From: Podospora pseudocomata
Taxonomy: Eukaryota; Ascomycota; Sordariomycetes; Sordariales; Podosporaceae
Length of the DNA: 64,000 nt
NCBI RefSeq assembly: GCF_035222375.1
Contig: NW_026946366.1
Span: 2,356,001-2,420,000 of the forward strand
Reading direction: 5' to 3'
The translations under genes and the position numbers were made by a program. Shown here one piece after another: positions 36,203 to 48,058 of this stretch (position 1 is the stretch's first letter; each line of letters opens with the position of its first letter). The notes beneath the pieces are model-generated. The model saw nothing but the letters and a program-made list of their open reading frames with translations, was not told the origin of the DNA and did no database searches.

Positions 36203-36721
36203 TTAACCGGGCCCAATCTTTGGCATATCGTGGTGCTCGCTCAGCCTGGAGAGGTGGGAATTCAGCTCCTCGACGCGCTGCTTGTGGGTTTTGAGGAGTT
36301 CGGGGCGGAGTTTGCCCGAGGAGGTGAGTTCTTGTAACTATTGATACAACACCCGTCAGTAACAGCACTGAAGGATGGGATGGTTGGGGGGGGTGGGGGG
36401 GTGGTGGAAGCATACCCTCTTGCGCTTTGCCTCTAGGAACCTGCGCTCTGCTTCTGTCTTTGGGGGGTCATTATCGTCGTTCTCCCCGTTTTCTGGTGGT
36501 GGTTCTTGGGATGGTGAGCGGCATTGGAGTTGTTTTTCTGAGTCGGGGGTGGGTTCGGGTGTTGGTTTGTCTGCTGGGGGACCGGTAGAGAGGTTCTTTT
36601 CTAGGTCGGAGGGTTTGGATTTGGATTTTTTCTTCTTCTTTTTTATGGCGCCAGGGTTGTTGGAGACGCCTTTTAGTTTGAGGGTGCCGGGGACTGCGGC
36701 GCGATAGTCTTCTGAGGCCAT
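36203..36721 (-). CDS. FAM32A-like spliceosome-associated protein
   Basis: Two exons: 36721-36416 and 36337-36203, giving 146 residues; the intron is GTATGC...CAATAG. The N terminus has the GTLKLKGV motif followed by a Lys run ([12 protein letters not shown]), and the C terminus has [29 protein letters not shown], both characteristic of FAM32A (DUF1754). Human FAM32A sits in the C* spliceosome and helps hold the 3' splice site for exon ligation. The middle part is Pro/Glu-rich and longer than in animals. Splicing is required to attach the conserved C terminus. Confidence 0.93.
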
Positions 36722-37908
36722 TGTGGGCGGGGGTTATAGGGGAATGGGGGGATGTGGGAGGACGGGAAGGGTGGTGATGATGGGGTTGATGGTTGAACTG
36801 CGGCGACTGGAGAAGGCGGTGGAAGATGGCAGGGTGCGATAAGATTCAGATAAGATACAGACATGTGTGTGGGGCGAAAAAGCGGGCGCCGTGTCGCGCC
36901 GAGAAAAAAAGCACAGACCCGGACCCCACTGAAAAGTTTTGGGGTATATCTTTAGATTTTGCGGTGCGAATTTGACGGTTTCTTCTTTTTCTTCTTTAGA
37001 TCAAAAAGTATTCACGGAGCTGCCACGACCGTCGCTAGTATCCCACGGCGTCTGGTTGCCTGACCCTCATCTGAGAGTCGCGCTCCGGAGATTGAAATCC
37101 TTGATAGGAAGTTTTGCACCTTTTCCTCTGTGGGTGTTAAATGCTGAATGATTGGAGACAATTTTTTTTGTTTGCTGTTGATGATGGGGATGGAGGGGCT
37201 GGTTGAGGGCTTCTCGGGACCTGGATTATCAAGAATTACGATTGATTGCTGTGATTTTGCTGCCAAGTGCTGCGATTGCTCTGCTATCAATCAAGTCATT
37301 GCCGTCAAGCTGTGATCTGCAACGTTTGTTGATGTGGGCTTCTCGTGGTGTCGTTGGCATTCGTGATCTGTGATCCAGGCCCGGGCTGCCCAACTTCCAT
37401 CACTGTGATAATTCTTGAACACTTGCTGCTGTACGTGCATTTCAACGCGACTCTTATCTGGTCCCTACGCTCTGGTTTACTTTTGTGTTCGTCACTGGCA
37501 TCCCGACGTCTCAGAATCGTCCCAGCTCAGTCCCTCATGTGGTCGCGTCTCCCGCTTCCTCACCGACGACGTAGGAATGCTTCTCATATGCCCCCATTCC
37601 CGAACCAAGACACCACAACATAGCTCGGGACGGCCGTCCAAATTACTCAGGCGTGGGAGATAACAGTTTCATATCAGAGATGGGTGATCGAGTGATTCTG
37701 TTCTGGCATATAAGCCACGATAGACACGACCACCATGGCGAGCTCTTGTTCTCCTTTTTCTTTCCTCAAGGTTTGGATCATTCAACCGTAGTCGCTCTCT
37801 GTGTTTTTTTTGTTTTTCTTGACAGACAACCTCTTTTGACTTAAGTCACTCTTTTTGACTTGTTCTTCTACTACTACACTCCTTTTAGACTCTAAATTCA
37901 TCGTCGTC
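36722..37908. other. Divergent promoter region, no recognised gene
   Basis: 1.2 kb between the FAM32A-like gene (minus) and the hypothetical gene starting at 37909 (plus). The right end is CT-rich, as for a leader. I see no additional gene. Confidence 0.55.
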
Positions 37909-38660
37909 ATGTCGTAAGCTTCCTCCCCCCCTTTCTGTGATATATATCGACCGGTTGTCTAATGATGGAGAGTAAAAGTGAGTGGATAGGCACCCACGGA
38001 CTATACTCCGCCTCTCTCCTCTCCTGCGACCCCCCCGAGCCTACTTTTACCCGTGAATGGGCCATCAACTTTATCGCTGCCGACGCGAGCTCTTCCTGGG
38101 ATGCTACTTATACGATTATGCAAGAGTTCACTGGCGATGCCAACCTCTGGTCTGTTCCCGAGAGCGGGATCCCCCCCAACTTTGTCCAGACTGCCGTCAA
38201 GTGTGCCGGGTGTGTCGAGCCGACTGTTACGATCACTTGCCCGAATGTTTTGGGGACGGAGGCTGCTGTTGTGGTGGGCAATGGTGTTTGGGCTACTGTT
38301 GCGCCTGAGGCTGAGGTTGAGGCTGGTGCTGCGGTGAATGGTGAGCCGGGACGGGTTGCGGCTGTTTCCGGGGGTGATTGGGAGGGGGGTGGTGCTTGGG
38401 AGCTGGTTGCTTCTGGGGAGGGGCCTGACTTTGGGTTGAGCGGTAGTCTCTTGGGTGAGTCTGGGGATGGGAATGGGGAGGAGGCTGTTGTTGAGGGTGG
38501 TGGTGCGTCGGCTGCTGGTGTTGTTGCTGCCCCGGCGGGGGTTAATGTGCCTACTGGGACGGAGGAGAAAGTTGCTTTTGCTACTGCTGAGGCGGGGAGC
38601 TTGACGCTCAAGAGGGGGTTGATGTGGGGGCTTGCTTTGGGGTTGGTGATTTTCTTCTAG
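37909..38660 (+). CDS. Hypothetical protein with C-terminal hydrophobic tail
   Basis: Best model: a 5-base first exon ATGTC (37909-37913), a 65-base intron (GTAAGC ... TCTAATG ... AAAAG) and exon 2 at 37979-38660, giving 228 residues starting MSEWIGTHGLYSASLLSC. A simple alternative starts at the ATG at 37962 without intron. The first 95 residues look folded, with four or five Cys (LLSCDPPEP, VKCAGCVEP, TITCP). Then comes a Gly/Ala/Glu/Val-rich stretch with strong GGT/GAG bias, and the protein ends in LKRGLMWGLALGLVIFF, a tail anchor or GPI-type signal. There is no clear signal peptide. No family recognised. Confidence 0.6.
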
Positions 38661-38790
38661 ATGACTGGGGATGTTTTGAGACGGGCGTTTCTTCTGTTAG
38701 GTTTGGGATGTTATGATGTACCTTGGCAGCAACATATGGCGTTTAGGAGACAACACACGATCTATTCTTTTCTATGAAAGACAGTCTTTA

Positions 38791-41121
38791 TCAGAAGTTG
38801 ACGCCGGTGTATGGGCTTTGGACACTGCCAAAGCCTTGCGGACAAGCCCTTCCCAAGGCAGTGCTGCCACTCCTTATGTAGCAGATCTTCCCTGCTGCGC
38901 AAGCATCACTTGTACAGTTTGGACTCCTGATACTACTCTTCCCTTGGTAGGTGTTGAACAGACTGACCAGCCCTTTGTCCTTTTCCATGGCTTCTGTGAC
39001 TCGATGCCAAAACGTGGCGTTTAGAGGTTCGCCCTCGGGCCAGTCTGCCGCTGGACTGTAGGCCTCGCGTGTAGAGTATTCGAGTTGGAAGACCGGCCCT
39101 GTACCATTGAGAGTAGTGAAGGTGTTGACGTCAGCGTAGTAAGTGTAGGCTTCGAATATTTCCCATGTGCCAGTGTCGACTTCGTACAGGCGGTAACCCG
39201 AGTTCAGGTTGGTTAACGGGGTCAATGAGGGGCCGGTCCATGCCGCAACAAGAGCATCATATGCTGTTTGTAAAGTTCCATTGTTACTGTAGAAAATGGA
39301 AACTTGGTCTGGCAGGAATTGAAGTCAGTTTGGAGGCCCTTGTAGCAATATCAAGAATCAAATACGTGCCTTCATGGGTGTGACCGAAAAACACGTTAGC
39401 AATTACATGCGGAGAGTATCGCTCAATGATTTGATAGAAAGCATCCGACCCCCCAGGGAGAGCATTTTGGCCCTGCCAGCCGGTGGGCACATGGCCCATG
39501 ATCCATACCCGTTGGCCTTCGTCCTCAGCTTTCTGAAGCTCTTCGACGAGAAAGGAGAAAATTCCCGAGTAGTCTGGGTTGTCAGCATGTAGAAATGCAA
39601 AAATATTGGCTTGGTACCAAAAATCGGTGTTGATTGTAATAATCCTCAAGCCCAGCGGATGGCCAATAGAGTAGCCGCCGTAATGCAAAGAAGCTTGGGT
39701 CTGAGTAGCATTGTCGATCCAACCATAGTGCTCCCAGAGCTTGGAGATATGATCGTAGTGCCAGGAGAACTGTTGGCCGAGAGGCCCGTTGCGGTCGATG
39801 GAGTGAGGACTTTCGAGGTTGGTTGGGACTGAGTCGTGGTTCTGGATTTCGTGAGTAACTTGACAATCTTGATTAGAGATAAATGGAGGAGACAACATAA
39901 AAACTTACACCAAGTGCCGCATAGATGGGCCCCCCGATGTATGCCTTGAACATTTGCCAAACGGACACCTCCGTGGAGTGTACATATTCTCTTCCGCTCG
40001 CACTTTCTATTTCATGGGCAACCAAGTCGCCACTGTACAAAGTAAACGCTGGCGGGTTCTCGATTGAAACACCAGTCAGGGGCTGAATGGATTGGAGCGC
40101 GGCAAGTGCTAGGTAGTAGGGAGAATCACACTTGTAAGAACCAAAAAGTGGTGCCGGCTGATTGATAACAGCTTGAGTTGAGTTCAAGTTCGAAAAGTGG
40201 GTTGAGGAGATCCTGCAACACATCCCAGCAGTACAGTTTGCTTCAGAACCAGTTTTGTATCGGGTGTCCAGGTGAAGGTCCGACAGGTGCAGGACCTTGA
40301 CTCTTTTCCCGCTCCTGGATGGTGTTTTGGTTTTTTCCGGCCTTGGTTTTGGAAACTGGACTTTATATGGAACGACCGTAGGTGGAGGGCAGAAAGTAGG
40401 ACTCAGCCAGGCGCAGATATACTGTCCATCCAGTCCCGATACATTGGCAAAAGTCAACACTTGTATCCATGGGGCGCCGTAAGTGGCGGCCTGGTATGTC
40501 TGCTCACACACAGGTGCTGTTTGAAATCCTGTCCCAATGCAAAGGGATATCATAACCTCAGGCAACCACGCAGGCGCAAATCTGGCCACGGTTTGACCGA
40601 CCAACAGGGAAGCTGTGCATTTGGAGCAGTTGTCTGATGTGTTGGTTTCCAAGATGGCCCAGATTGAGTTGATGGCATCGTGGACTAGGGTGTTGGCATC
40701 TTTGTATGTCAGGTTGGCTAGAGCTGGGGGATACAGAATTGGGTCCAGACCATGAGTCGGTGTTCTGTCTGGGTTTGTGAGGTTAAAAGGGAAGGTCACG
40801 TTTGACACCGGGTCAATAATCACGGGTTGAGCTTGACTGTCCGTGGTCGGCCCAGGGGTGACTGATATCAAGACAGTCAAGGTCAGCTTTCGAGGATCAC
40901 CCAAGGGCGTACTTTTGTGACTACGAACCATAGTAGTTCTGAAACACCGAAGTCGGAAAAGCAGCAGGTACGGTGAACGCAGATAAAAGACTCGGTTCGC
41001 CATCAGTGATACTCTGCGTAGATGACACAGTAGTTCCTGAAACAACCGAGCCAGGTGATGTCCAGGAGGGGGCCAAGAGAAGAAAGAGATGAGTGATTGG
41101 CCACATTTCCAACTTTAACAT
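38791..41121 (-). CDS. Acid sphingomyelinase-like phosphodiesterase
   Basis: Four exons on the minus strand: 41121-40929, 40861-39909, 39841-39370 and 39308-38791, giving 711 residues (706 from the ATG at 41106, which best starts the signal peptide MWPITHLFLLLAPSW). A saposin-B domain (about residues 140-230) has the paired Cys of CSKCTASLL, SLCIG and CEQTY. The metallophosphatase domain follows: SDLHLD, LYSGDL, ALGNHDS, IMGHVPTG and GHTHED carry the two-metal ligands. The family cleaves sphingomyelin or related phosphodiesters in acidic compartments or outside the cell. Intron 1 has a weak GTTCGT donor. Intron 3 (39369-39309) begins GC, not GT: AAG|GCACGT, and only this junction restores GHTHEDQVSIFY. 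Several N-glycosylation sites are present. The substrate in fungi is not established. Confidence 0.92.
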
Positions 41122-42054
41122 GAATCAAAACTTTTTGGGTGTGAGGGGCATGACGCAAACTACATACATATCTGTGATCCCAAGTCCCTTTGCACAGGTG
41201 AGTGCTTGTGTAGCCTGGCTTGTGTGAACGGCTGGTTTCTGAACGTTTGTCGTTACAGCCGAGTCTCAACGGCCAGAACTAGCTTCTTGCCGATGTTGCC
41301 TGTCTGCTGCCTGCTGCTTGATGAAGAGGTCATGGAATAATCTTCTCCGCAGTCTGGAGCTAAGATGTGATTCGGCTTGATAGGTAGACTCCTCTGATAT
41401 CGTGGCTCACCAGAGCAGGCGGGTCATTTACTCTTCATTGTCGACTGTCGACAGTCGGCCATCAATCTTCCAAGCCGCAAAGGGAGCCACTGTAAGCTGG
41501 GGGGCAGGTGAAATTCTTGAGAAGACCTTGAATTAACCTGACCCGCGAGGAGAGACCTACATGTTATCTACCTTGCAGCCCACAACCTTTTCCATTTCCG
41601 TTCTTTTGCCAGCACCATTTTCCGCCAGCAAACAAGCAAGTAAGTAAACCAGCCGGGGCCGGGGCCGGGCTTACAAACAAAGAAATAGACTGACCAGCGC
41701 CGTGAGCGAACCCAGATATCCCAGCACCAAGAACCGTTTCGACGCGAAAACAAACACTTGCAAACCCACAACCAGAGACTTGCTTGGACGGCCCACAGCC
41801 AAGCGAAGCGCCTGAGCACGTGACCTCCCAGAGACCCGCCCGAGCTAGGTAAGGCTGACCAATCAACGCGTGTACTCAATTGACAGGACCCTTGCCAAAG
41901 CGTGGCTAACTCGGTGCCAAAGGCCCGGCTGTCGCAGCCTTCCCAAATACCCAAGACAATCACCAAGGCGCTTGGTCGCCGGTCTGTAGTACGAGTTCGC
42001 GTCCCGTCGCGGAAGCCCACTGGCAGCCTTGCCCATTCTGTTAAAAGGTTGCCA
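41122..42054. other. Divergent region between sphingomyelinase-like and chromodomain genes
   Basis: 0.9 kb containing both promoters. The frame just above 42055 stays open back to 41902 but starts with GTG and has no ATG, so it is treated as leader. No further gene seen. Confidence 0.55.
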
Positions 42055-45000
42055 ATGCCTGCCAGAAGAAAGGCCAAGTCCAAACCGCCCAAAGCCAGAC
42101 ATCGCAAGGCCACTCGCGATCCCACTCCTGAAGAGGAGTACCAAGTCCGCAGCATCCTCGACGAGAAGGTCGAGCGCGGCAAGCTCCTGTACTTGATAGA
42201 CTGGGAGGATAGCCCCGAGGGGCAGACCTACGATCCAACCTGGGTACTTGATGATTCCTGTGCTGTTTAGCTTGCCTGTCAAAGCTGCTTGTCTCGTTCA
42301 ATTCCCTGGGGACGCGCTAACCGCCATGGGGTGTTTCCTCTTCTTAGGAGCCTGCCAAACACGTAAACGAGGTAGCCATCAACGAGTGGGAGGCCGAGAA
42401 GAAGAAGAAGAAGAAGAAGAAGAAGAAGAAGCTCCTCGCTGGGGAAGGTCAGGAGAGCAGAAAGCGATCAGCAAGCTCTCTGCCCGAAGCCGCCGAGGAC
42501 GAGAACGAGGAAGACGACGCGAGACCTGCGAAGAGGGCCAAGGGCGACGACTCAGGCTATACATCGCCAGAGCTAGAGCTTGGGGTTGAAGTTGATAATA
42601 TTCCTGACAAGGCAGGGAGGCAGCTTGTACTGGATATTCATCCGCCGTCACAAGTGGATCCTAACGACTATCAGTTGTTTACAGCATCTCAGCTCTCGTC
42701 TCAAAACAGCAGTCAGCTCGATTCCACATCCCATATCGATAGCAACGAGGCCTCATCTGGAAAGGTTCTCAGCCAGCGAACCATACCTGATTCCCAAGCC
42801 ACTGGCGAGTCGGAGCTCAGTTCAACGATCTCGGAGATTGTGCTGGCTAGCCAATCGCAAGGACGGAGAGTGGGTTCCCTCGAGCGTGAGGAGCAACAAG
42901 CGTTGGATTCTCAAGTCGCGAGCGAACAATCGCAGCGGGCAGAGTGTGAGCAGCAGGTCGAAGAGTACCAGCAGAAGGTGGGGCAGAGCCAGCAAGAAGA
43001 GCAACAGCGCAAGGAGCAACAAAAGTCCAGCCGGGAAGAAGAACCTCAAGTATCGAAAACGTTGGACCACGACGAGGGGACGATATCAGAGTCTCTGATA
43101 CCATCGCGCCAACCTGATCCATTACATCAATCTGCCAACCACAACACGCCACAGGCGTTTCGAGACGAGAATAACCAGTCACAGAGCAGCTCCGTGTCGG
43201 GGTTCTTGACGCAGCCCGACTACCCTCACCTCAGCAACGACCCCTTCGGCGGAGTGGAGTCCGCTGTGGCTGAGGCTTACCAAGGCAGCGAAGTGAATCG
43301 AGATAGTCAAGTTGCGATTAGCCAACAACGCCGCACGCCTGCACCCATCGAAAACTCCTCCATCCCAAGTGTGAGCAACGCGCCGCGAGCTGATTCACCA
43401 CAGGTCACCTCACCAGATATCTCGAGCTCCAGTTGGCAGTCGCAGCAAGCGCAGTTGGTAGATCCATTTGTGCCACTTTCGAGCCACTTGAACCAAATTC
43501 GAACTCAAAGCCAGGAGTCGAGCCAAAGGGTCGAAGAGTTCGTTCCCGAAACGGCGCAAAAAGAGAGGACTCTGGTTTCCAACAACGAACACCACAAAAC
43601 CACCTGTCAGTGATACCCGCTTGGCCAGAGCCGCAAGTTCCGGTTCTGTTCCGCCGCGCAGTTCTACCTTCCCCACTACTCAATCTCTCCCTCAACGATC
43701 AGAAACTGAAACATTACGACCAGTCTCCAACAACATTCGAATCAAAATGGGGCCAACGCCGCCATCTGGCAAGCAGTCCGACGCTGTCGCAGATCTGAGA
43801 TCAGCCCTACCAGACTGGATGCTGCATCCAGAACCTGAACCAGAACCGCAGCCAGAGTTAGAGCCAGAGTTGGCAGTCCACCAGTCGCATAACCGAGAGC
43901 CTTCATTTCCAGTATCGGAAGAGGCTCAGTCGCAACCTCCACCACCCCCACAACCTCAACAATCTTCATTTCCCGTTTCGGAAGAAGCCCAGTTGCAGCA
44001 CACAGAGCCTGCAGTTCCAATGTCCGACATGACCCATTTACATCACCCGCAGCCGTCAATCTTATCCGAGGCCGGTCCAGGTCCAGGTCCTTCTTCTCCC
44101 TCCATTGCGGTACCAATATCAAGCCGGAGCCTTCCTCGGCGTGACGCAGTGGAAGAATTGCGAGAAGCCATCGGTCTTCACGATGGCAGTTTGTTTGAGG
44201 CCCCACAAAGCCACTACCCTGAGGAAGCCCTCACGCTTTCTTCCACCGAGCTCCCTGTTATCGGCAGCCATCATCAGCACAACACCGAGATGGAGTATGA
44301 GAATTTACCAACGACAGTTGCTCCGTCGGATTTAACGACCTCTTTGGATCTCTCACACGGTGTAGGCGAAGGCCCAGCCATGTCGAACCCTCTGTTCTCG
44401 GTTCACGATGTACAACCACTGGGGACCGCCGAGGTGGATTCCGATCACGACGCGGCACACGACATCGATGAAAACCCTATTGAGCTTCGACAGTTCGTGG
44501 TAACCCTACCCATGGCGGCCAACACCCGGTCGCTCTATGTCGATGTTATTGCTCAAAATCTGCAGGCGATGACTGAGTTTGGCGATGTCTACTGCGAACC
44601 AGGCTTGCAAGCTCCGGACGATGCTCTGACGGCCAAGATTGATGCCTTTTTCAGGCGATTGAACGACCTGGTTGACCTCCCAGCATTCGACGACGACACA
44701 TTCCATCAACTCAACTCTGAAGGCATGCTGAAGCATGCTATCAATTCCAATAGCAAGTTCTCCTTTGTCTATGAGTTTCTCAAGACGCTGCGGTGGCTCA
44801 ACGACCGCATCTTAATCGTGGCACGCCCAGGAAGGACCCTGAAATACCTTGAGGAAATCGTCGCACAAGAGGTTCCCTTGTCCCAGCTGAACAAGACGTA
44901 TGCAGTCTTGAGTACCGAGTCGCCGGAGCACGTCAGCGAGGCGGCCAGGGTGATTGTGGCAGAAGCTGGCCAAGATCTTTCCAAGATTGGCGGGCAATTC

Positions 45001-46515
45001 GATGTCGTCATTCTCTTCGACCATGAAGCCAGGCAGGTCGACCTGCCTCCCAAGCTCAGTTGCGAATCGACAATATTCCTGTCCCTCGCCACCATTTGCT
45101 CTTTGGAGCACATTTTACTACAGCTCCGTGAAATGCCTTCGTATCCCGATATGTCACCTCTGGAGATCAGCAATGCGCTTTGCCAGGTGACCGCATTGCT
45201 GGTCAGGCATCTCAAGGACCCCGAATACGCACCTCCACCTCATGAGGTTGCCGCCGCATTTGCCAGCTTTCTGGAAAACCCCGAGAACGATATTGATTAC
45301 GTGTCTCAACCCCTCCCAATTAGCGTGGACGAGATGTGGGAGTCACAACCCCAAACTCAAGCTGATAATGGCGAGTTGGGTCGTCGGAAGCGTCCCTTGG
45401 ATGATGACCAAGATATGATGTCGAAGCGTCGAAAGACCACGCGAGCTTCGTCCTCGGTGCCCATGTCTGAGCTGCTGAGAGACACTTTGGCGCGCCACCC
45501 TGTTAATAACGAGCGGTCGGCAGAGATGGCCGAAGTGCCGGTTGCCCAGTTGGAGGGTATGGCGTACCAAGTAAGGAAACTCCCCATGAGACTATTTTGG
45601 AGACCTAAAACTGACTGGCATTTCCAGATATTCAAGCTTGAGAACCGGGTTGACGATCTCAGCACCGTGAACGCGAAGTTGCGTGCAAATACTGATCCTC
45701 TAGATAAGGAACTGGAGTCATGGAGAGGCACCCTCAACACGCTTCACGTGAGATATACAGAAGCTCTCAACGACCGGTCCGACTTTGAGAAGGAATGCAA
45801 GCAGGCCAACAAGGTCGCGGCAGCAGCCACGGAGAAGCTCGAGAATGTCAAGGCCGAGGTCGCGTCGCTCAAGGAGCATAACAAGGCGCTTGAATTCAAG
45901 CTTGCCGAGGCCACACTGGCGATGGAACAGTCAACCGTCCCCGACATTGCCCGGTTTGCCCAGCTCGAGAAGGAACTCGCCGAAACCAAAGCCAGGGCAG
46001 AAAAGGCTGAGAAGAAGGCTGCTGCCTTGTCAAACGAAGCCGACTTTGTCCGTCAGAATTACCAGAACGCCTCCAGTTATCAACAGGAGCAGAACCACGA
46101 GATGAAGAGGCTCAGGGAAGAGATTGCAGTTCTCACTACGCGGGCCAACGAGAATATCGTCAAGATTCAGCAGATTCACGCAGCCAATGAGCTGGCTTAT
46201 CATCAGCGTCAACTTGCCGAACTACAGGACATGGTCCGGGATCGCGAAAGGGAGCTGGATCTTTTGAGGACGGAGAATCAACAGCTCAAGAGCGGCCGCA
46301 GGGAAACGAGGGGAGGAAGCACCCCGCGCAGCCCGCGGATAGGCGCCATGGGAGGGGTGATGCCCAGCCCGAGACCTGGAAGGGGTGGTGCTGGCAGCAG
46401 GGGGACTAGTCCTGCCGCTGCGGCGAGTTCGGATCCTGCCGTGCCTGGTATGGCCTACGCGCCGGCTGGGGCGAATGGGCGGCGGCATCACCTTCGCGAA
46501 CACCTTCGCGATTAG
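42055..46515 (+). CDS. Chromodomain protein with HDA2/3-like region (CDP-2-like)
   Basis: Model: exons 42055-42243, 42348 to about 43605, about 43724-45570, and 45628-46515; about 1393 residues. Exons 1-2 encode a chromodomain (EEYQVRSILDEK ... YLIDWEDSPEG ... PTWEPAKHVNE), followed by a Lys run and a Gln-rich coiled stretch. The 3' half has a region like fungal HDA1-complex subunits 2/3 (SKFSFVYEFLKTLRWLNDRILIVARPGRTL is cut here to SKFSFVYEFLK ... ILIVARPGRTL), then a long coiled coil and a Gly/Arg-rich tail. Neurospora CDP-2 is a chromodomain subunit of the HCHC heterochromatin deacetylase complex, which this resembles; orthology is inferred. The second intron's exact ends are uncertain: the frame changes between 43600 and 43730. 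Intron 3 (45571-45627) is 57 bases, in frame and stop-free. Two adjacent genes cannot be fully excluded. Confidence 0.78.
42397..42431. repeat. (AAG)n tract encoding poly-Lys
   Basis: About eleven AAG triplets in frame, giving a Lys run directly after the chromodomain. Confidence 0.95.
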
Positions 46516-48058
46516 AAGAGGAGGGTAAACGATATACGTTTGATGCCCCATGTCGGTCTCTTGCCATTGCGGCAAGCTTATTCACCAGTCTGCACTTATT
46601 TATCATACGGCTATCAGTTTTCAGTCGTCATTGGACAGGACGAATGGCACAACGGCAACGTGGAAGCTCAAAGATTGCTTGGTTTACTGTACATATTTGC
46701 GTGTTTAACTTGCATTTCGTGTAATTGGGATGGGGAGTTTTCGGGATACTGGGGAAAGCATTGTATTGGGGCAAAAGAGTATATACTCTGCCTCTTATTG
46801 TTCAGGCGCAGTTTACGCAGCATCAAAGGGGAAATGGAGCGCAATAATCAAGTTTTATGTCGTTGGTCTCGGCTGTTTGGTTTTATTGGTTGCTGCATTT
46901 CTCGAGGAAAACTATCAAGGCAGATAAGGGAAGACTATACCGTTAGGATGGTTAAGCATGAAAGTTGTTCTGGGTGCGTGCTCTGCCGGGGAGCTGTTTG
47001 AGTTTGAGGGCAGACATGTGGTGGTATTGTTTTGTTGCAAATGATTGATTAGTTAACACCCGTGAGCAGTCGATACGTATCAGTGTTGGGGAATACAAAT
47101 GAGTGTGTGTTGAGTGAAACAATCGAAGTTGCTAGTTGTTGTGTCTGCCATTCCAGCTGATGATATGAGTGGCTTGTGTGATCCCAAGTAGAATGGTTGA
47201 GTAAATCCAACGTGACACTACCACCATACTGGACAAATAATCATCACTAAGACTGCTTAATTCGAAGCTGGTGCTGGCATGAGGTTGTGGAAACCTTCGG
47301 TGTGGCTGAATGATGGCGTAACTGAAACATGGTCGTCTGAGTGTGCTAAAAGAACATGAGCGAGTGGCGTAAACGCCCATCTCTTATGGTGGCATCAGCA
47401 TTTCCTCCCAAATGTTGGAGAGAAATCCGATCTCTCCAAGTTCAGGGGTAGGGGGACGATGAGGGTTAGAGTTACACAACTGCTACAACTACAACAACTG
47501 TAACATCTTGTCTCTGAATATCTTCTGATGTCCGAAAAATCCAGGCAACAGTAGAATTTGAGGTACGATAGCTGTTCCAGTGCTTTCTTCCTTTCCTCGG
47601 GAGGTTTCTTTCACCCGCGTGGGCTTTCACCTGATTACAAAGCACAGGCAACCTGGTGGGCTTCCAGCGTCGTTGCTCCGAGGGCGGGCGGCGATAAGAG
47701 GGTGATAAGGCGCATTGCCTGCCGCTGAGACGCCCAACGTCACTGGCCTCGCCGCCTCATCTGCAGCCTGCAGCCTTGGTGCCTTCTGGTCCCTCAAGGT
47801 GCAGCAGCTGAGCAAGCTCAAGCCCCTCCAAGGGCTCTATCGGTCAACGAATTCCTAGGACTTTTCGATCTCTTTCCTTTATGCTTTCGCCTTGTTTTCC
47901 TTTCGACTTTTACAGCTAGAGAAGAAGAAGAGAACACATTTCACGATCGGATTTCTTATAATACAGTTTGTTTCCCTTCCGAGCACCCCAGTAATACAAC
48001 CTTGTCGGCATCGGCCCCAGGACACCAATACCGATATTCCAGCCGCTTTCGAAAAGCC
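46516..48058. other. Intergenic, no recognised gene
   Basis: 1.5 kb between two plus-strand genes. It should hold the 3' end of the chromodomain gene and the promoter and leader of the large ATPase. A 153-codon frame (46540-47001) shows no family resemblance. Confidence 0.55.
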
